Shown here in pieces: positions 1 to 11,695 of a stretch of 64,000 nucleotides of DNA. Position 1 is the stretch's first letter. The number at the start of each line of letters is the position of its first letter. Under the pieces are notes generated by a model. It did not search any database. It saw only the letters and a program-made list of their open reading frames with translations, and had not been told where the DNA came from. The stretch comes from Phanerodontia chrysosporium. Taxonomy: Eukaryota; Basidiomycota; Agaricomycetes; Polyporales; Phanerochaetaceae. The stretch covers positions 434,001 to 498,000 of the forward strand of contig MJGA01000017.1 of assembly GCA_001910725.1 (NCBI GenBank), in the 5' to 3' direction. Position numbers and translations under genes: made by a program.

Positions 1-199
1 CCGCATGATGGGAAGTCCGCCTCGGGCAGGGCGCGACCGCCCGCAGCAAGCGCTTGGAGCTGCGTTCCTCAACCGTGCTTTCGTATTTAAGAACGAGTTC
101 GACTGCCAAAGGTCGCGATTCTGCAAGAGCGTTGTATCACAGAGCTGCCGTCCTGTCATTGAAGTTTTCTCCCACATCTACCTAACTAGCTGAGATACC
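1..199. other. Upstream region of P450 copy 1
   Basis: This short leader precedes the first P450. A TATA-like TATTTAAG lies near position 84, roughly 115 bases before the start codon, and could be its core promoter. No other gene is visible. Confidence 0.4.
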
Positions 200-2200
200 A
201 TGGTGCTAACCACAGATTTCGGCGGCATCTCAACCACGCACGTCGTCATCGGTGCGTTCGTAACTTGGCTTCTCCTGCGCTACTTCAGCGCAAAGAACGT
301 ATGTTCTTGCAGCACTTCCTTAGGCCTTTTTGACGACGTCGACGCTTGCAGCTCCGACATATCCCAACTGTGGGCGGGCCCTCGGTGCCCATTCTCTCCA
401 TTGTTGCGCTCTACAACTTCCTCGCAAATGGGAAGAAAGTAGTCCTGGATGGCTACCAAAAGGTGAGGCTTCCGTTTCTCCACAACAAGCCCCCACTTAT
501 GTTGATTCTGTAGTACAAGGGAAAGGTCTTCAAAGTCGCACTGCTTGACCGCTGGCTTGTGGTGCTCTGCAATCCCAGGCTCGTCGAGGAGCTCCAGAAG
601 TTGCCCGAGGCCCTCGTCGGATACAGTCTCCTGGAGGCATGTGCATTCTTGAACTAACCGCCCGAGTATAGACTAACCCCCTTGACCCTGAACGCTAGAT
701 CTTCGAGACAAAGCACATATTCGGTGCAGACCTGTTGACGGACCCTGTGCATCTCGTGCTGCTGCGAATGCTCACGCGTAATCTCGGGCCGGTCTTTGGG
801 GACATGTACCAGGAAGTAGAGACATCCTTCCAGGAGCTCGTCCCTGCCAATGAGAAAGGTATGTATAGTCATTTCGTCACTCGCCAGATTCTCTGACCTC
901 CCGGCTCTTCCGACAGAGTGGCTTCCCGTCCATGCATCTCCTATCATGCGCACGATCGTCACTAGGGCTGCCAACCGCGTCTTTGTTGGCGTTCCTGTCT
1001 GTAGGTCGGTGTATTGTAGGTTGCTGAATAGCGCTGACACAGGTCCACATTCAGGCAGAGACGAAGGTTACCTGCATCTCATGGTGCACTTCGCGGAAGA
1101 CGTGAACAAGGCTTTCGGGCTCTACACTGTGGTGCCTAGTTTTGCCCAAGGTTTCGTTGCCCGGAAGGCGAAGGCCGTCATGGACGACTGTATCGAACGG
1201 TGTCTTGGTTTCATGCGACCTACGATCAAGGACCGTACTACCATGATGGACAGCTTTGGAGATAATTGGGCAGACAAACCGGTACGAGATACCCTTGCGA
1301 GCTAACTGGCTACTGCTAACCTTCCGTGTGGCACACAGAACGACATGATCCAGTGGACCATCGAGGAGACCAAAGCTCGCGGCCAGGGTGAATACGATAT
1401 GGCCCGCATGCTGATGTTCATCAATTCGGGCGCGGTGGAGACCACTTCACAAGTACGTTCCACTTCTAGCTCTGTTCGATATTGACGCTCACACCCACGC
1501 CACACAAGGCCGTCATTCATGCCCTTTACGATATATCCGTGCACCCTGAGCTCGCGGACGAACTACGCGAGGAGGTAGAGAGGGCCATCGCTGAGGACGG
1601 CTGGACGAAGGATGCGACCAACAAGATGCGCAAGCTTGATAGCTTCCTACGTGAGAGCCAGAGGATCAACGGGCCAATGATCGGTACGGCACATGTTAAT
1701 CTTCCTCTCTCTCATCCTGTATAAACTGTTCCCTTCCAGTGTCCATGTTCCGCCTTGTCCGAGAGCCGGTTACTCTTTCTGACGGCACCTTCTTGCCGGC
1801 GGGTACGACCATCGCCTCGCCCACGCTGGGCGCGCACTTCGACGACACCATCTATCCCAACGCGTCAACGTTTGACCCGCTTCGCTTCTACAAGGCGGAA
1901 GCCGCTGGACAGCCTCAGTTTGTCACTACGTCTCCTGAATATTTGACATTCGGACATGGAAAGCACGCTTGGTCTGTGTTCTATCCGAATCATACGCGTA
2001 GAGGCATTTCTCACATTACTACTAGCCCGGGACGGTTCTTTGCCGTGAACGAACTCAAGGCTATCTTGGCGTATATGCTCATGCACTACGATATCAAGCC
2101 TGAGCAAGAAGGTGTACGCCCGGAGAACAAGTCGATGGGATTAGGTGTCCTCCCCAACCCCGACGCCAAGGTTATGTTCAGGAAGAGGCACGCGGGTTAA
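200..2200 (+). CDS. Cytochrome P450 monooxygenase, copy 1
   Basis: Microsomal-type P450, expected to hydroxylate a lipophilic substrate with electrons from P450 reductase at the ER. The ATG at 200 opens a short N-terminal membrane anchor (VVIGAFVTWLLL). The frame can be followed through nine introns (first two at 299-351 and 463-513). Hallmarks in order: I-helix GAVETTS, K-helix ExxR (ESQR), FDPLRF, and the haem loop FGHGKHAC-PGRFF. The cysteine codon of the haem loop is split by a 54-nt intron (1972-2025) that is itself open in frame, so a naive translation hides the haem ligand. The intron at 637-698 needs a GC donor. The C-terminus ends in MFRKRHAG. Overall style resembles fungal CYP512/ent-kaurene-oxidase-like P450s; that family assignment is inference. 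It is a close paralogue of the gene at 3127 and apparently intact. Confidence 0.9.
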
Positions 2201-3126
2201 TGATGGAGGAATTTGCTCTTGGGGCCCACGGAGACCGATGGTGCTGTGAAACCGTGCACAGGATACGGTCGGCGTTTTGGTACTCAGATTAGACACACTG
2301 TGCAATATGACGAGTACCGTGTAGCCCATAACGAGTCGTGTTGCCTTCAAACTGGAATGTAGGAGATCGTGGAAACATATTGGGTATGTTTTTCCCACGC
2401 GGGATGTGGTTCGAGCTGCAAAAGTACTTAGATATAGGTTCACGAGCCCGCGATCAACCCTCCTCCTGCGATCGAGTCGGTTTGTGCACGGTGTATCTAT
2501 CTTGCACTCCAGCTGCTTTTGGAAGCATCCTGCGAAGTGGCGGGATATGTAACGTGTTTTGTCAGCCCCGGTGCTCTTCTACAAGCATTGAAGCAAACCA
2601 CGGCACGCCGTTCCCTATGCGCAGCCGCACGACTAAACGGGGTAGGAAGGTCCAGACGCCCTCGGGCGGAGGCGATCCGGGTCGCGGGTTGCTCTACAAC
2701 GGACGGTCTGCGGAAAGCTGCTTAGAAGCAGTAAGATTGCATCCGTTTCACGCGACTCAGATCCACCATCCATTTGGCGACGCGTGGACTGTGTGCGTTT
2801 GCTTCAGCTTGCCGCGCATCACACCGTTTCAGGTGTTCCACTCCGCACACCGGAATAGACTGCTGCTGGAACGCGTAGACCAGTGATTTTCGGTAAGTTC
2901 GCCGCGCCGGTGTGTCTAGGTGGGCAGGGCTGCTGACCGGTTGTCTAGGAAAGGGTTCCGCGACGCGACCTGCACGCGTTGTTCGCAGATTCAAGCGGTG
3001 GTTGTTCGGCGTCACGAGCGGTGCACTTCGTTCTACAAAGGCTGCGCTCCCGAGAGCAACTCTTCATACCCCAAGTTTCCCCTTCCTGCGCCATCATTGC
3101 AGGCCTTAAGAGCCGCGACTGGGATC
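2201..3126. other. Spacer between the two P450 copies
   Basis: About 0.9 kb of intergenic sequence holding the 3' flank of copy 1 and the promoter of copy 2. Open frames here are short, lack family motifs and overlap on both strands. I see no gene. Confidence 0.6.
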
Positions 3127-5129
3127 ATGTCGAGCAGCTTCTCGATGTCAAGTATGAACTCACCGGCACTGCCTGCAACACATATTGTGGCGGGGGCTAT
3201 TCTCGTATGGCTTCTAGTACGCACGTTTGGAACGCAGAATGTACGCGGTTTGCCTCAGACCGTAGCTGGTGCTGATGGCGATACGGCGTAGCTTCGTCAC
3301 ATTCCAACCGAAGGCGGCCCTTCGCTGCCGATTATATCCTTCCTCGGACTCCACGCTTTCCTGACGCGCAGCAGAGAGCTTTTGGAATATGGCTACCAGA
3401 CGGTGAGTTAGCCTTCATCTTGCGCCGCTAACTCTTATGGGGGTATCAGCACAAGGGCAGGGCTTCAAAGTTGCTCTGATTGATCGCTGGCTCGTCGTGT
3501 TGTCTGGAAAGAAGCTGGTAGATGAGCTGCAGAAAATGCCGGATGACACTGTCGAGTCTGCCACAACGGAGGTGCGTTTGCATGACCTGCGGCAGTGACC
3601 CCACCATTACTAAATCTCGACAAACTGCCAGATGTTCAATATGCAACACGTCTTCGCCTCGAACTGGCACAAAGACCCTGTGCACTTACCGCTACTGCGA
3701 AGCCTGACGCGTAACTTGGGGGTCGTATTCAGTGACATGTTTGACGAGCTTGACACAGCGTTCCGCGAATGTGTTCCTGCGAATGCCGAACGTACGTGAT
3801 TTCTCATATATGATATTTACATTTAGTTCGACATATTCTTCAGGCTGGCTTCCCGTTCAGGCGCACACTACGATGGCCTCAATTGTCACGCGTGCCGCAA
3901 ACCGTATCTTTGTGGGCCTGCCTGTATGTGAGTATCTGCACATGCGATGTCAGAAGTTCTCAATCATCTGCTGACCTTCAATTTAGGTCGTGACGCAGGA
4001 TATATTCATATGATGATCCATGTTGCGGAGGACGTATCGGACGCCGTCAGAACGCTATCTATGCTCCCCACATTCATGAAGCCTTTCGTTGCGAGGCGGG
4101 CTACTGTCATCGACAAGCGGTCCAGCAGTGTCTCGATTATCTCCGTCCTGCTATTGCTGACCGGATGTCTATGCTGGATCGCTTCGGAAAGGACTGGGAA
4201 GAGAAGCCGGTGCGCCTTTCCCCGCAATAATGAGGCTCTCGATTACTGACGTCGGGCAGAATGACTTGTTGCAGTGGATCATCGACGAGGTCACCGCTCG
4301 CAACCAGGGCGAAGACGAGGTGGCGCGCATCGTCCTGTTCATAAATTTCGGGGCGATCGAAACAACCTCTTTCGTATGTTCCGAGCATCGTTCTGAAGCC
4401 TTAACTGACTTGCAGATTTGCCAGGCCGTGACACATGCTCTCTACGACATCGCTTCTCGGCCAGGCCTGGCCGACGTCCTTCGAGAAGAGGTCGAAGCCG
4501 CCGTCGCCACAGAAGGCTGGACGAAGGCCGCCACAAACAAGATGCGCAAGCTCGACAGCGTTCTGCGCGAGAGTCAGAGGCTAAACGGTCCCACGACGGG
4601 TACGTCGCCTGCCCTGTCCATCCCTTTCTATGTCTCTGCAGCTGACAGCGTGTCCTTCCTAGCGTCGATGTTCCGCCGCGTCCTGCAGCCGGTGACGCTC
4701 TCGAACGGGACGTACCTCCCGGCAGGCACGACGGTCGTCACGCCGACACTCGCGACCCACTTCGACGACACCAACTACGTCGACGCGCAGACCTTCGACC
4801 CGCTCCGGTTTTACAAGCCCGACGGCGCGCAGGCGCAACTTGTCACGACCTCCGCAGACTTCGTGACGTTCGGGCACGGCAAGCACGCATGGTGAGTCCC
4901 GCGCTGTGCTCTACCGCGATGGCACCCCGAGCTGAACGCACATGCGTGCACCAGCCCCGGGCGGTTTTTCGCCGCGAACGAGCTCAAGGCGATGATGGCA
5001 TACATACTCGTGCACTACGACATCCGGCCGGAGCGCGAGGGCGTGCGCCCGGAGAACGTGTACAGGGGCCTGAACGTCCTCCCGGACGCTAATGCCCGGG
5101 TGTTCTTCAGAAGGAGGGAGACCGACTAG
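3127..5129 (+). pseudogene. Cytochrome P450, copy 2, frame-disrupted
   Basis: Tandem paralogue of the gene at 200 with the same exon plan. It starts MSSSFSMSSM and has membrane anchor IVAGAILVWLLV, I-helix FGAIETTS, ExxR (ESQR), FDPLRF and haem loop FGHGKHAC-PGRFF split by the intron at 4892-4954. It stops at 5127-5129. Two breaks are seen against copy 1. Near 3450-3465 one base is missing after the GYQT exon; using the next AG (acceptor at 3460 rather than 3449) restores frame at the cost of four residues. Near 4115-4117 (GACAAGCGG) one base appears lost, shifting the following VQQCLDYLRPAIADR segment. It is either a young pseudogene or an intact gene with sequencing errors. The two I-helix sequences differ (FGAIETTS against SGAVETTS), which hints at different substrates if both work. 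Confidence 0.8.
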
Positions 5130-5649
5130 GTCGGCCGCCGGATGTCGAGTGCTGGAACAGAACAGATAGCAGGAATCGATCTGCCTCCTCTCTATTCCGC
5201 AGCTAGCCTCCTGTCTTGTTCGGTGGACGGGACCACACTCTAGAATCTTGCGTAACCAGACGATCGGTTGACTGAGGAGCTGCTCATTAGCAGAGCGTGA
5301 ATTGCGACTTGATGGTCTTGAAATAGCACCTACTAGCGTCGACCTGGGATCGTCCAGGCCCCGTTCATTACGCCCGATCTTTGGAGTTGCCTTTGTGGGT
5401 GCCGCGCAGATGACCACAGGACAAACTGCAAGACAAGCTTCGCAGTCGAGCGACGTCGCTGTGACATTTGAGCTCGCCCATTTGCAAAGCCACCAATGAC
5501 CAATGGTGAGAACAGGATATTCATACAGGGCATATGATCCAATTACAAGAGTACACGTTATCGCAAAACAGTTCCAGGCTCCATATCGTACAGTGAATCC
5601 ATCCATCCAATGTTGCGTCAGGTATTCCGGGAGATATTAGGGATTGCAA
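5130..5649. other. Convergent intergenic spacer
   Basis: About 0.5 kb between the P450 stop and the stop codon of the minus-strand dioxygenase. It should hold both 3' ends. No open frame with protein-like composition is seen. Confidence 0.6.
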
Positions 5650-7051
5650 TCACGCCCACTTCTTGACGTCCTCAGCGCTGGGGCCGACAGGGTCCTCCGA
5701 GGCGGCGAGGTTGCACTGGTGGAACGCGCGAACCTGGTCGGGCTTGAACGCACCAACGACCGAGTGGAGCACGCCACGGTTGTGGAACAGGACCAGGTCC
5801 TTCTCGTGCCAGTCGTGCGGGTATACAAGCTGTGCACGTCGTCAGCATTCTCCGACCCGGCGGGGGAAGAGAACTTACGCTAGGCGCGATCGCCGGCCGC
5901 TGCATCTTGTACAGGATATCACGCACGGTCCCGAGGTCAGTGATGTGCGCTCCATCTGGGTAAAGTGCTCCCTCGCGCTTGGCGCCTTCGGGAAGAGGAT
6001 CGACGAGGAGCTCGCGGACGCCGCAGGGGTGGACCTGGAAGTGCAGCTCGCCCGTCACGGGGTTCTTCCAGAGCTGCAAGCACCACGTGTCAGCATTGGG
6101 CGTTACGCCAAGTGGATGAGAACATACCAAGGGGAAGATCTTGACCTTGGACTCCTCCCAAGGCGGAAGCTCGTCCAGAGACATCTCGAGGCCCTCCGTC
6201 TCGATGCCGAGGCCAGTCGACTTGGCATGTGCTGGAGCCATCCAGACGTAGGGGTGCGGGGCGTACTTAACACGTGAGCGAACAGCAAGGCTCTTGAGCT
6301 CCGGCGGGAGAATATCGAACATAGTCTTGCCCGAGACGAATGCGGTGGTGCCAAGCGGTACCTCGAGCTCGTCGCCAGTGCCATCGTCATACCTGCAGAT
6401 CTGCTTGGGGCCCTGAGGCACGGTGATACCGTAGAGCGACGTCACCTTGGGAGGTGAGAGGTCGTAGAGTGCAGCGTCGATGTGCCAGCGGTAAAAACGA
6501 GTAACGCCCTTGGCTTCATCCTCCGGGGATACCTTAGTCTTGTGGAAGGTCGTGTGAGAGGGATGCTTCAGCTTCGCCTCCGCCAGGCCTTCGTGGTTGT
6601 AGACGGTCCCGTTACCGATCAACTGTACCTGTGGCACACGGGGGATCGTCTTGAGATCAGGGTGGAGAATGGACTTCTTCGTCTCCCCTGTCTTGTTGTT
6701 CCCATGTCCGTAGCTGTCACAAGAGGGATCAAAAGCCTATCGAACGAGCCTACATGAGATCCATCGTGCGAGGCATCCAGAAGGAACGTGCCTTGGTGAG
6801 AGCGTACTGCTGCTCAGGAGTGAGGTCGACGTTCCGGAAGAGCAATGCAGAGTGCTGGCCAGACCGGCGTAAGTGCTCGTCTGCGACGTTGGGCGGCCTG
6901 CACGCACCTTGTATAGCAGCTGCTCGATCTCCTTGAACTGCTCGGGCGTCAGTGTCCCAGGATTGACCCCTTTGACCTCCCGGCCGAATTCAGTGAACTT
7001 GGTAGGGTCAGCAGACGGGGGAAGGGGCAGCGGAGCGACTTCGATGGCCAT
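5650..7051 (-). CDS. xanA: TfdA/TauD-family 2-oxoglutarate dioxygenase, xanthine dioxygenase-like
   Basis: Non-haem Fe(II)/2-oxoglutarate dioxygenase. By resemblance to fungal XanA it would hydroxylate xanthine to uric acid in purine catabolism, probably in the cytosol. The ATG (7049-7051) starts MAIEVAPLPLPPSADP and the stop is 5650-5652. The iron-binding HxD is in RWHIDAALYD, and the distal histidine and arginine fall in VLFHNRGVLHSVVGAF and the following DQVRAFHQC. Other conserved blocks are SYGHGNNKTGETKKSILHP, YDDGTGDELEVPLGT, KYAPHPYVWMAPAHA and LWKNPVTGELHFQVHPCG. The C-terminus is AEDVKKWA. Introns are short; the one at 6737-6791 needs a GC-AG pair to join LTK to AFDPSCD. The reading frame is otherwise intact. 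It shares a roughly 0.5 kb divergent promoter with centrin. Substrate assignment is inference from family resemblance; another small acidic substrate is possible. Confidence 0.85.
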
Positions 7052-7547
7052 GGTAGCGTAGCAAGATCTTTGAGCGTAAAAAGGAGCAGATGACTCGTAT
7101 ATATACTGTGATCTAGAACTCAGAGTGGCAGGATATCTTATGCTCCGCGTGGCAGACTGTAGCAGATATGTCAGACAGCTTCGGGTCGTCCTGAAGCTGT
7201 TCGGTCGGGCAATGGGCGGTGGACAACGTCGATACATAGGCCAGAAGATGCAGTTTCAAACACACATTGAGCCGTGGCTAAGAGCCGAGCGAAGAGGCAC
7301 TGCAAACTCGAGGGGATGGAGGTTTGAGCCAAGTCTTCTGCGCAGTGTCTGGGCGTCCTCAGTGCGGGGTAACGGTCTCGGCCGGAGATAGCACACGACA
7401 GCCCGTCTCCGGGCCCAATTGGAAAGCCGCCGGCCGATCGCGGTCGTGGCCCGCAGGCTCACGTTCGCGTTGGCCTTGTCCTCCGAACACGACGCGTACA
7501 GACTTCCGCACATTCCGCATATTCTCTCGCGTCAGCCACCTAAAGAA
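7052..7547. promoter_or_regulatory. Divergent promoter of dioxygenase and centrin
   Basis: About 0.5 kb separates the two divergent start codons, so both promoters must lie here. A TATATATA-like stretch is near 7098-7105 (CGTATATATACTG), about 50 bases upstream of the dioxygenase ATG, and could be its TATA box. No comparable element was seen for centrin. Confidence 0.45.
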
Positions 7548-8162
7548 ATGTACGGCTCCTCTGCAGCGCAAAAGGCCAAGCGTCGTACGCACTCCAGGCC
7601 AGAGCTCACCGACGAGCAGAAGCAGGAGATCAAGGAGGCCTTCGAGCTGTTCGACACAGACAAGGACGGCTGCGTCGACTACCACGAGCTCAAGGTCGCG
7701 ATGCGTGCCCTTGGCTTCGACATGAAGAAGGCAGAGGTCCTCAAGATCCTGAGGGACCACGACAAGACGGGCCACGGTCTCATGGACTTTGAGGACTTTG
7801 CGAAAATCAGTTGAGTCGCACGTACCGGTGTTGGAGATGCAATGATGGCCTGACAGACGCGTCTCTCGCTGCAGTGAGCGAGCGGATACTTGCGCGAGAC
7901 CCTATGGAGGAGATTCGACGCGCGTTCCAGCTTTTCGACGACGATAACACGGGCAAGATCAGCCTGCGCAACCTGCGGCGCGTGGCCAAGGAGATTGGAG
8001 ACAGGCTAGAGGATGACGAATTGTGCGTTAGCCCATTCTTAATGTCATACTCGCACTCATCTGACACGTTCCAGGCAAGCCATGATTGACGAGTTCGACC
8101 TCGACCAGGATGGAGAGATCAATGAGCAAGAATTCTTCGCCATCATGACAGACGACGCGTAG
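7548..8162 (+). CDS. cdc31: Centrin / caltractin (Cdc31-type EF-hand protein)
   Basis: Small calcium-binding protein of the spindle pole body, with family roles in spindle-pole duplication, nuclear export (TREX-2) and nucleotide-excision repair. The ATG at 7548 gives [22 protein letters not shown]-hand 1 loop is [12 protein letters not shown] and loop 2 [14 protein letters not shown]. After the intron at 7810-7874 (donor GTTGAG) come [21 protein letters not shown] and loop 3 [12 protein letters not shown]. After a second intron of about 50 nt comes loop 4 [12 protein letters not shown] and the ending FFAIMTDDA. All four hands are recognisable and length is normal (about 165 residues). The codon before the first intron joins to ATG of MSERI. 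The frame is intact. Confidence 0.93.
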
Positions 8163-10005
8163 CGCGTCTGCGCCTCGTCTGACACTCCCGCTTGACTTTA
8201 CGCCCTCATAGTATGAACCCTCATCTCACTCGTATTGCTTGCGTGTGTCTCAATTGCAATTGGCTTGATGCTGTACCGTATCTGTGAGTTTCCGGATCTC
8301 TATCGATGAATGGTATACTAAGTCTAGACTGCGACAGTACATTCTATCCATACCACCGCCATGTATTCATATGACTTTGTAATCTCGTCTCAGATGTGGA
8401 GCTATCAAGACAGCCTGTGGTTGAACCCCAAGTTTTCGGTCGTCCTGGTTCCTTGATGGGCCAGACAGGATGACATGCCCACCCTAGTGCGTTGCGCGCA
8501 CAGTTCCAGGTTCTGACCTGTTTCTTTCTGATGGTTTAGTGGGCCGGTGGTCGCACTGCAATCGGACGAGGCACGCCTATCTTCCTAGCTGTGCATTGAT
8601 GATGACCGGTGGGGGCACTTTGACGGTGGTTGGTCCAGGTCATGCCCGTCGTGTCTCCGATTTGATTTTACTTTGATTTTTGGGCCTTCCTTTTTCAACT
8701 GCCAGCGCAGACGCACCATCGCCGCATGTCGACATCGGACATCGGGAGCGCCGCGATACAGCCCTTGGTGAGCGCGCCGCGTGACGGCCCGCAGTGCTCG
8801 GGTGAGTCACACACCCGCCCTGCTTTGGGGTCCGACTTGACTGACATGACAATTGGACGATAGACGCGTGGGCAGCCGCATCATCCGCGAACATGAGGCT
8901 ACCAACCTTCTCGCCTTTTCGACTTGCCGGATGAGGACGAGTGTGGCGTCTCCACCCGCCCAGTAATACAAATACTTACGCGCCTCGCCTGGAGCCTATC
9001 CGCCCTGCTGACCGATGACAAGGCCACCGAGCGTGCGCGACGTCGCCCGTCTGCCCCGCCGAACCTACACGGTCCAAACCCGTCCCGAGACGTCTCGTGC
9101 GTGCGCGGCCGAGCCGCGTGACTCCCGACGGGCCCTCGGAGACAGTCGCATGGCGCCGCACAAGGCGCCCGCCGCCACCCCAGAAAAAGTCAGGCAAAAA
9201 CGCCGCGGGGGGCGGGATCGCTTCCCGACGACACTTCCTCGCGGGCTGCACGCGGATGGAGCTCACGCTTGCGCGCGCGGAGGACGCTCCCCACATCGCG
9301 CGCCGGCGCTGCGACAGGCTGCGCTGCTGGGCCGCGCGCGGCGAGCCCCTCTGAGACATGATCGGGGCGTGCGTCTACTTCGGGCTACGACAGCGGCGCC
9401 CCAACGGCGTCCGAGGTGCTCGAACTCTAGTTTCGCTGGCCCGCGCTCCCCCGGGCCCAGTTGCGCGGGCACGGGCCCCAACCCTCGAAGCCTATGTTGC
9501 ACGACAATGGCGCGGTGCCTCGCGAAGCCCCCGTCTGCTTACCGATGCCGTCGCGCGCGCGCGCAGGGCGGTCCCTCGGCGTGCGTCGACGGAGGCAAAT
9601 GGGCAGGAACATGGTCTGTGGGCAGGGGCACGTGGGTTGGTTCAAACGCCGGCAACAGCACTGGCTGTGCGCAGTGTGCGGACGCGATCGAGCAGCGCCT
9701 TGCGTCCGTGTACATGTGTGCAAATTTGGTCTAATTGAAAGCCGTGGCGTGATCAAGAGTCCCTTGGAAGACAAAGATACAGCGGGAAAGACGGGTACTG
9801 GTACATGCTAGGGAGCTACAACACGGGTGGGCTACATACAGGACTGCTATTGTTACACCGGGAATAGATACCATAGATACACCGTGGAGAACATTGCAAG
9901 ATTTAAACAAAAAAAAAAAAAAAGGTTCCAGTAAGATCCCATTCCAGAGGAACCAGGAGACCGAGGTGAAACCGATACCGAGGCACTTTGCCAATGCCGA
10001 CGTGT
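8163..10005. other. Intergenic region, no gene seen
   Basis: About 1.8 kb between the ends of centrin and the first C2H2 gene. The part from about 8.9 to 9.7 kb is very GC-rich, so long frames stay open on several frames at once with arginine- and alanine-rich, motif-free translations; I read these as non-coding. A run of 16 A lies near 9907-9922. Confidence 0.55.
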
Positions 10006-11695
10006 TCAGCCCGAGACCGTCTCCTCAGAGTCTAACGGCTCATTTCTATGCACGCGCATGTGCTGGCGGAGGTTGTCGTGCCGGCTAAAGTCCTTGCCAC
10101 ACTTCTTGTACGGGCACTTGTGCGCTGGTGAAACACCGACGGTCAACGACAATGCCGGGCGGGAGCAGTAGTACACGAGAGCACTTACGCTTTTCGTTCG
10201 TGTGGATGCTGCGAACATGGCGTTTCAGGTGCTCGCCGCGCTGGAAGCACTTGTTGCACCCGGGGACCTTGCACTTGTAGCCCCGGACGTTCTGCGGCGC
10301 GTGACGTTGTCAGCGGCAGTCCAGGGACACAAGAAAAGACAGAGCACACCTTCTCCACGCCGTTCTGCGACACGAGCACGGCCGTCGTGGGCACACGGCG
10401 GCCGCGGCTCTTCTTCGTGAGGTTCGGTACCGGCACCGGCGGCGCGAGGCGCGGCCGCTGCGCGTCGAGCGGGGACTCGGAGCGGGCCGCGCCGCCGCCC
10501 TGGCTGCTCTTGCCCGCGAGCCTGCGCCGCACGCTGCGCGCGCCGCCGCCGCCGCCGCTGCGGAGGTCCGGGCGGTACTCGTCGTCGCCGTCGTCGGCGT
10601 CCTCGTCCTCGCGCTCGGACTCGCCGCTGTCGGCGGAGCCCGCGAGCGACGTGCTGCTGCTGCTGCTGCGCGCGCGCGCTTGCGCGCGGCGTGCGGGGCC
10701 GCGGCGGCGGCGGCAGTGGCGGCAGTGGCGGCGGTGGCGGCGTCCGACGCCGCGCCCTCGTCGTACCCCGCGGACGACGGCGAGGCCGGCGGCGCGACGA
10801 CGTATGCGCCCGCGAGCATCGCGGTGTTGAGCGTCGGCGAGTGCGCGGGGAGGCTCGAGTACACCTGGTCGGGCGAGACCGCGGGCGAGGGCGAGACGTC
10901 CTGGAGGCTGACGTACTGCGGGGCCGCGTCCGGCGTCGGCGGGTACTGCAGCAGCGGCGAGCGCGCCGTGTAGACCGACGCGGGCGAGCCCGGCTGCTCG
11001 ACGCGCGGGCTGTGGTGCGAGAAGCTGTGGACGACAGACGGCAGCTGGCCGTCTGCGCTCGCGTCAGCGCAGCGGCACACGGTGCACGCACAGTACGGCT
11101 CACCGTTCAGCGTGTACGCAGACAGCGCGGGCTCCGGGCCCAGCCCGCTGGCGTTGCCGCCGTCGTAGTAGGAGGTCATCTCCGGCGACGGGTACTGCAT
11201 CTCGGCGCGGTCGAAGTAGCCCTGGGTGTAGGCGGGGGCGTCGGTGTACCGCCCGTCGAGCTGCGACTCGAACTTGGCGGAGAGCATCTGCGGGTAGCCG
11301 ATCTGCGTGTCCTGGGCGTAGGCCACGCCGCGGGGGATGGCGCTCTCGAGGGGGTAGGACATGGTGGCAGCCGTGGCGGTGAAGGTGTAGTTCGGCTCCG
11401 TGAACTCCTGAGTGTGCTCCGACACGGTCATCGCAGCGGCGACGGTGCTAGACCCGGAGGGCGAGGCGGAGGAGTCGTCTGGATAGACCTCGCAGGGCGA
11501 GCGGCTGTAGGTGCGCGGGTAGTACTGGCGGGGCGACGACGGGTGCTGGGCCGAGGAGCGTATGAAGGACGAGGGCTGCGCGATGGCAGAGCTGGGCTGG
11601 TGGTACGAAACCTGGTTGTAGTCTGCAGGGAGGCCGTAGAACTGGTTTGGCACCGCAGTGTATGGCAGGAAGAGAGTGGACTCCATGCGGGACAT
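10006..11695 (-). CDS. C2H2 zinc-finger transcription factor, Msn2-like fingers (paralogue A)
   Basis: Probable nuclear DNA-binding regulator. The best start is the ATG at 11693-11695 in a good context (GCCACCATG), giving MSRMESTLFLPYTAVP; another ATG lies three codons on. The first 300 residues are low-complexity Ser/Pro/Tyr/Ala, likely an activation region. To stay in frame an intron at about 10666-10766 is needed, joining PSSAG to SSSSTSLAGSADSGE. An acidic stretch (EDEDADDGDDE), the motif PNLTKKSRGRRVPTT and two adjacent C2H2 fingers follow. Finger 1 is CKVPGCNKCFQRGEHLKRH and finger 2 CPYKKCGKDFSRHDNLRQH. An intron splits the linker. The finger pair (EHLKRHxRSIHTNEK, then RHDNLxQH) resembles the Msn2/Msn4 stress factors. 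It is divergent from, and a paralogue of, the gene at 16431. DNA target and role are unknown. Confidence 0.82.

Noticed and set aside
9015..9734. 239-codon plus-strand frame in the spacer after centrin
   Set aside because: Arg/Ala-rich with no motif, no intron logic and competing minus-strand frames.
10225..11103. 292-codon Arg-rich minus-strand frame in C2H2 gene A
   Set aside because: Alternate frame of the Ser/Ala-rich exon; the finger domain and flanking motif lie in the other frames joined by introns.
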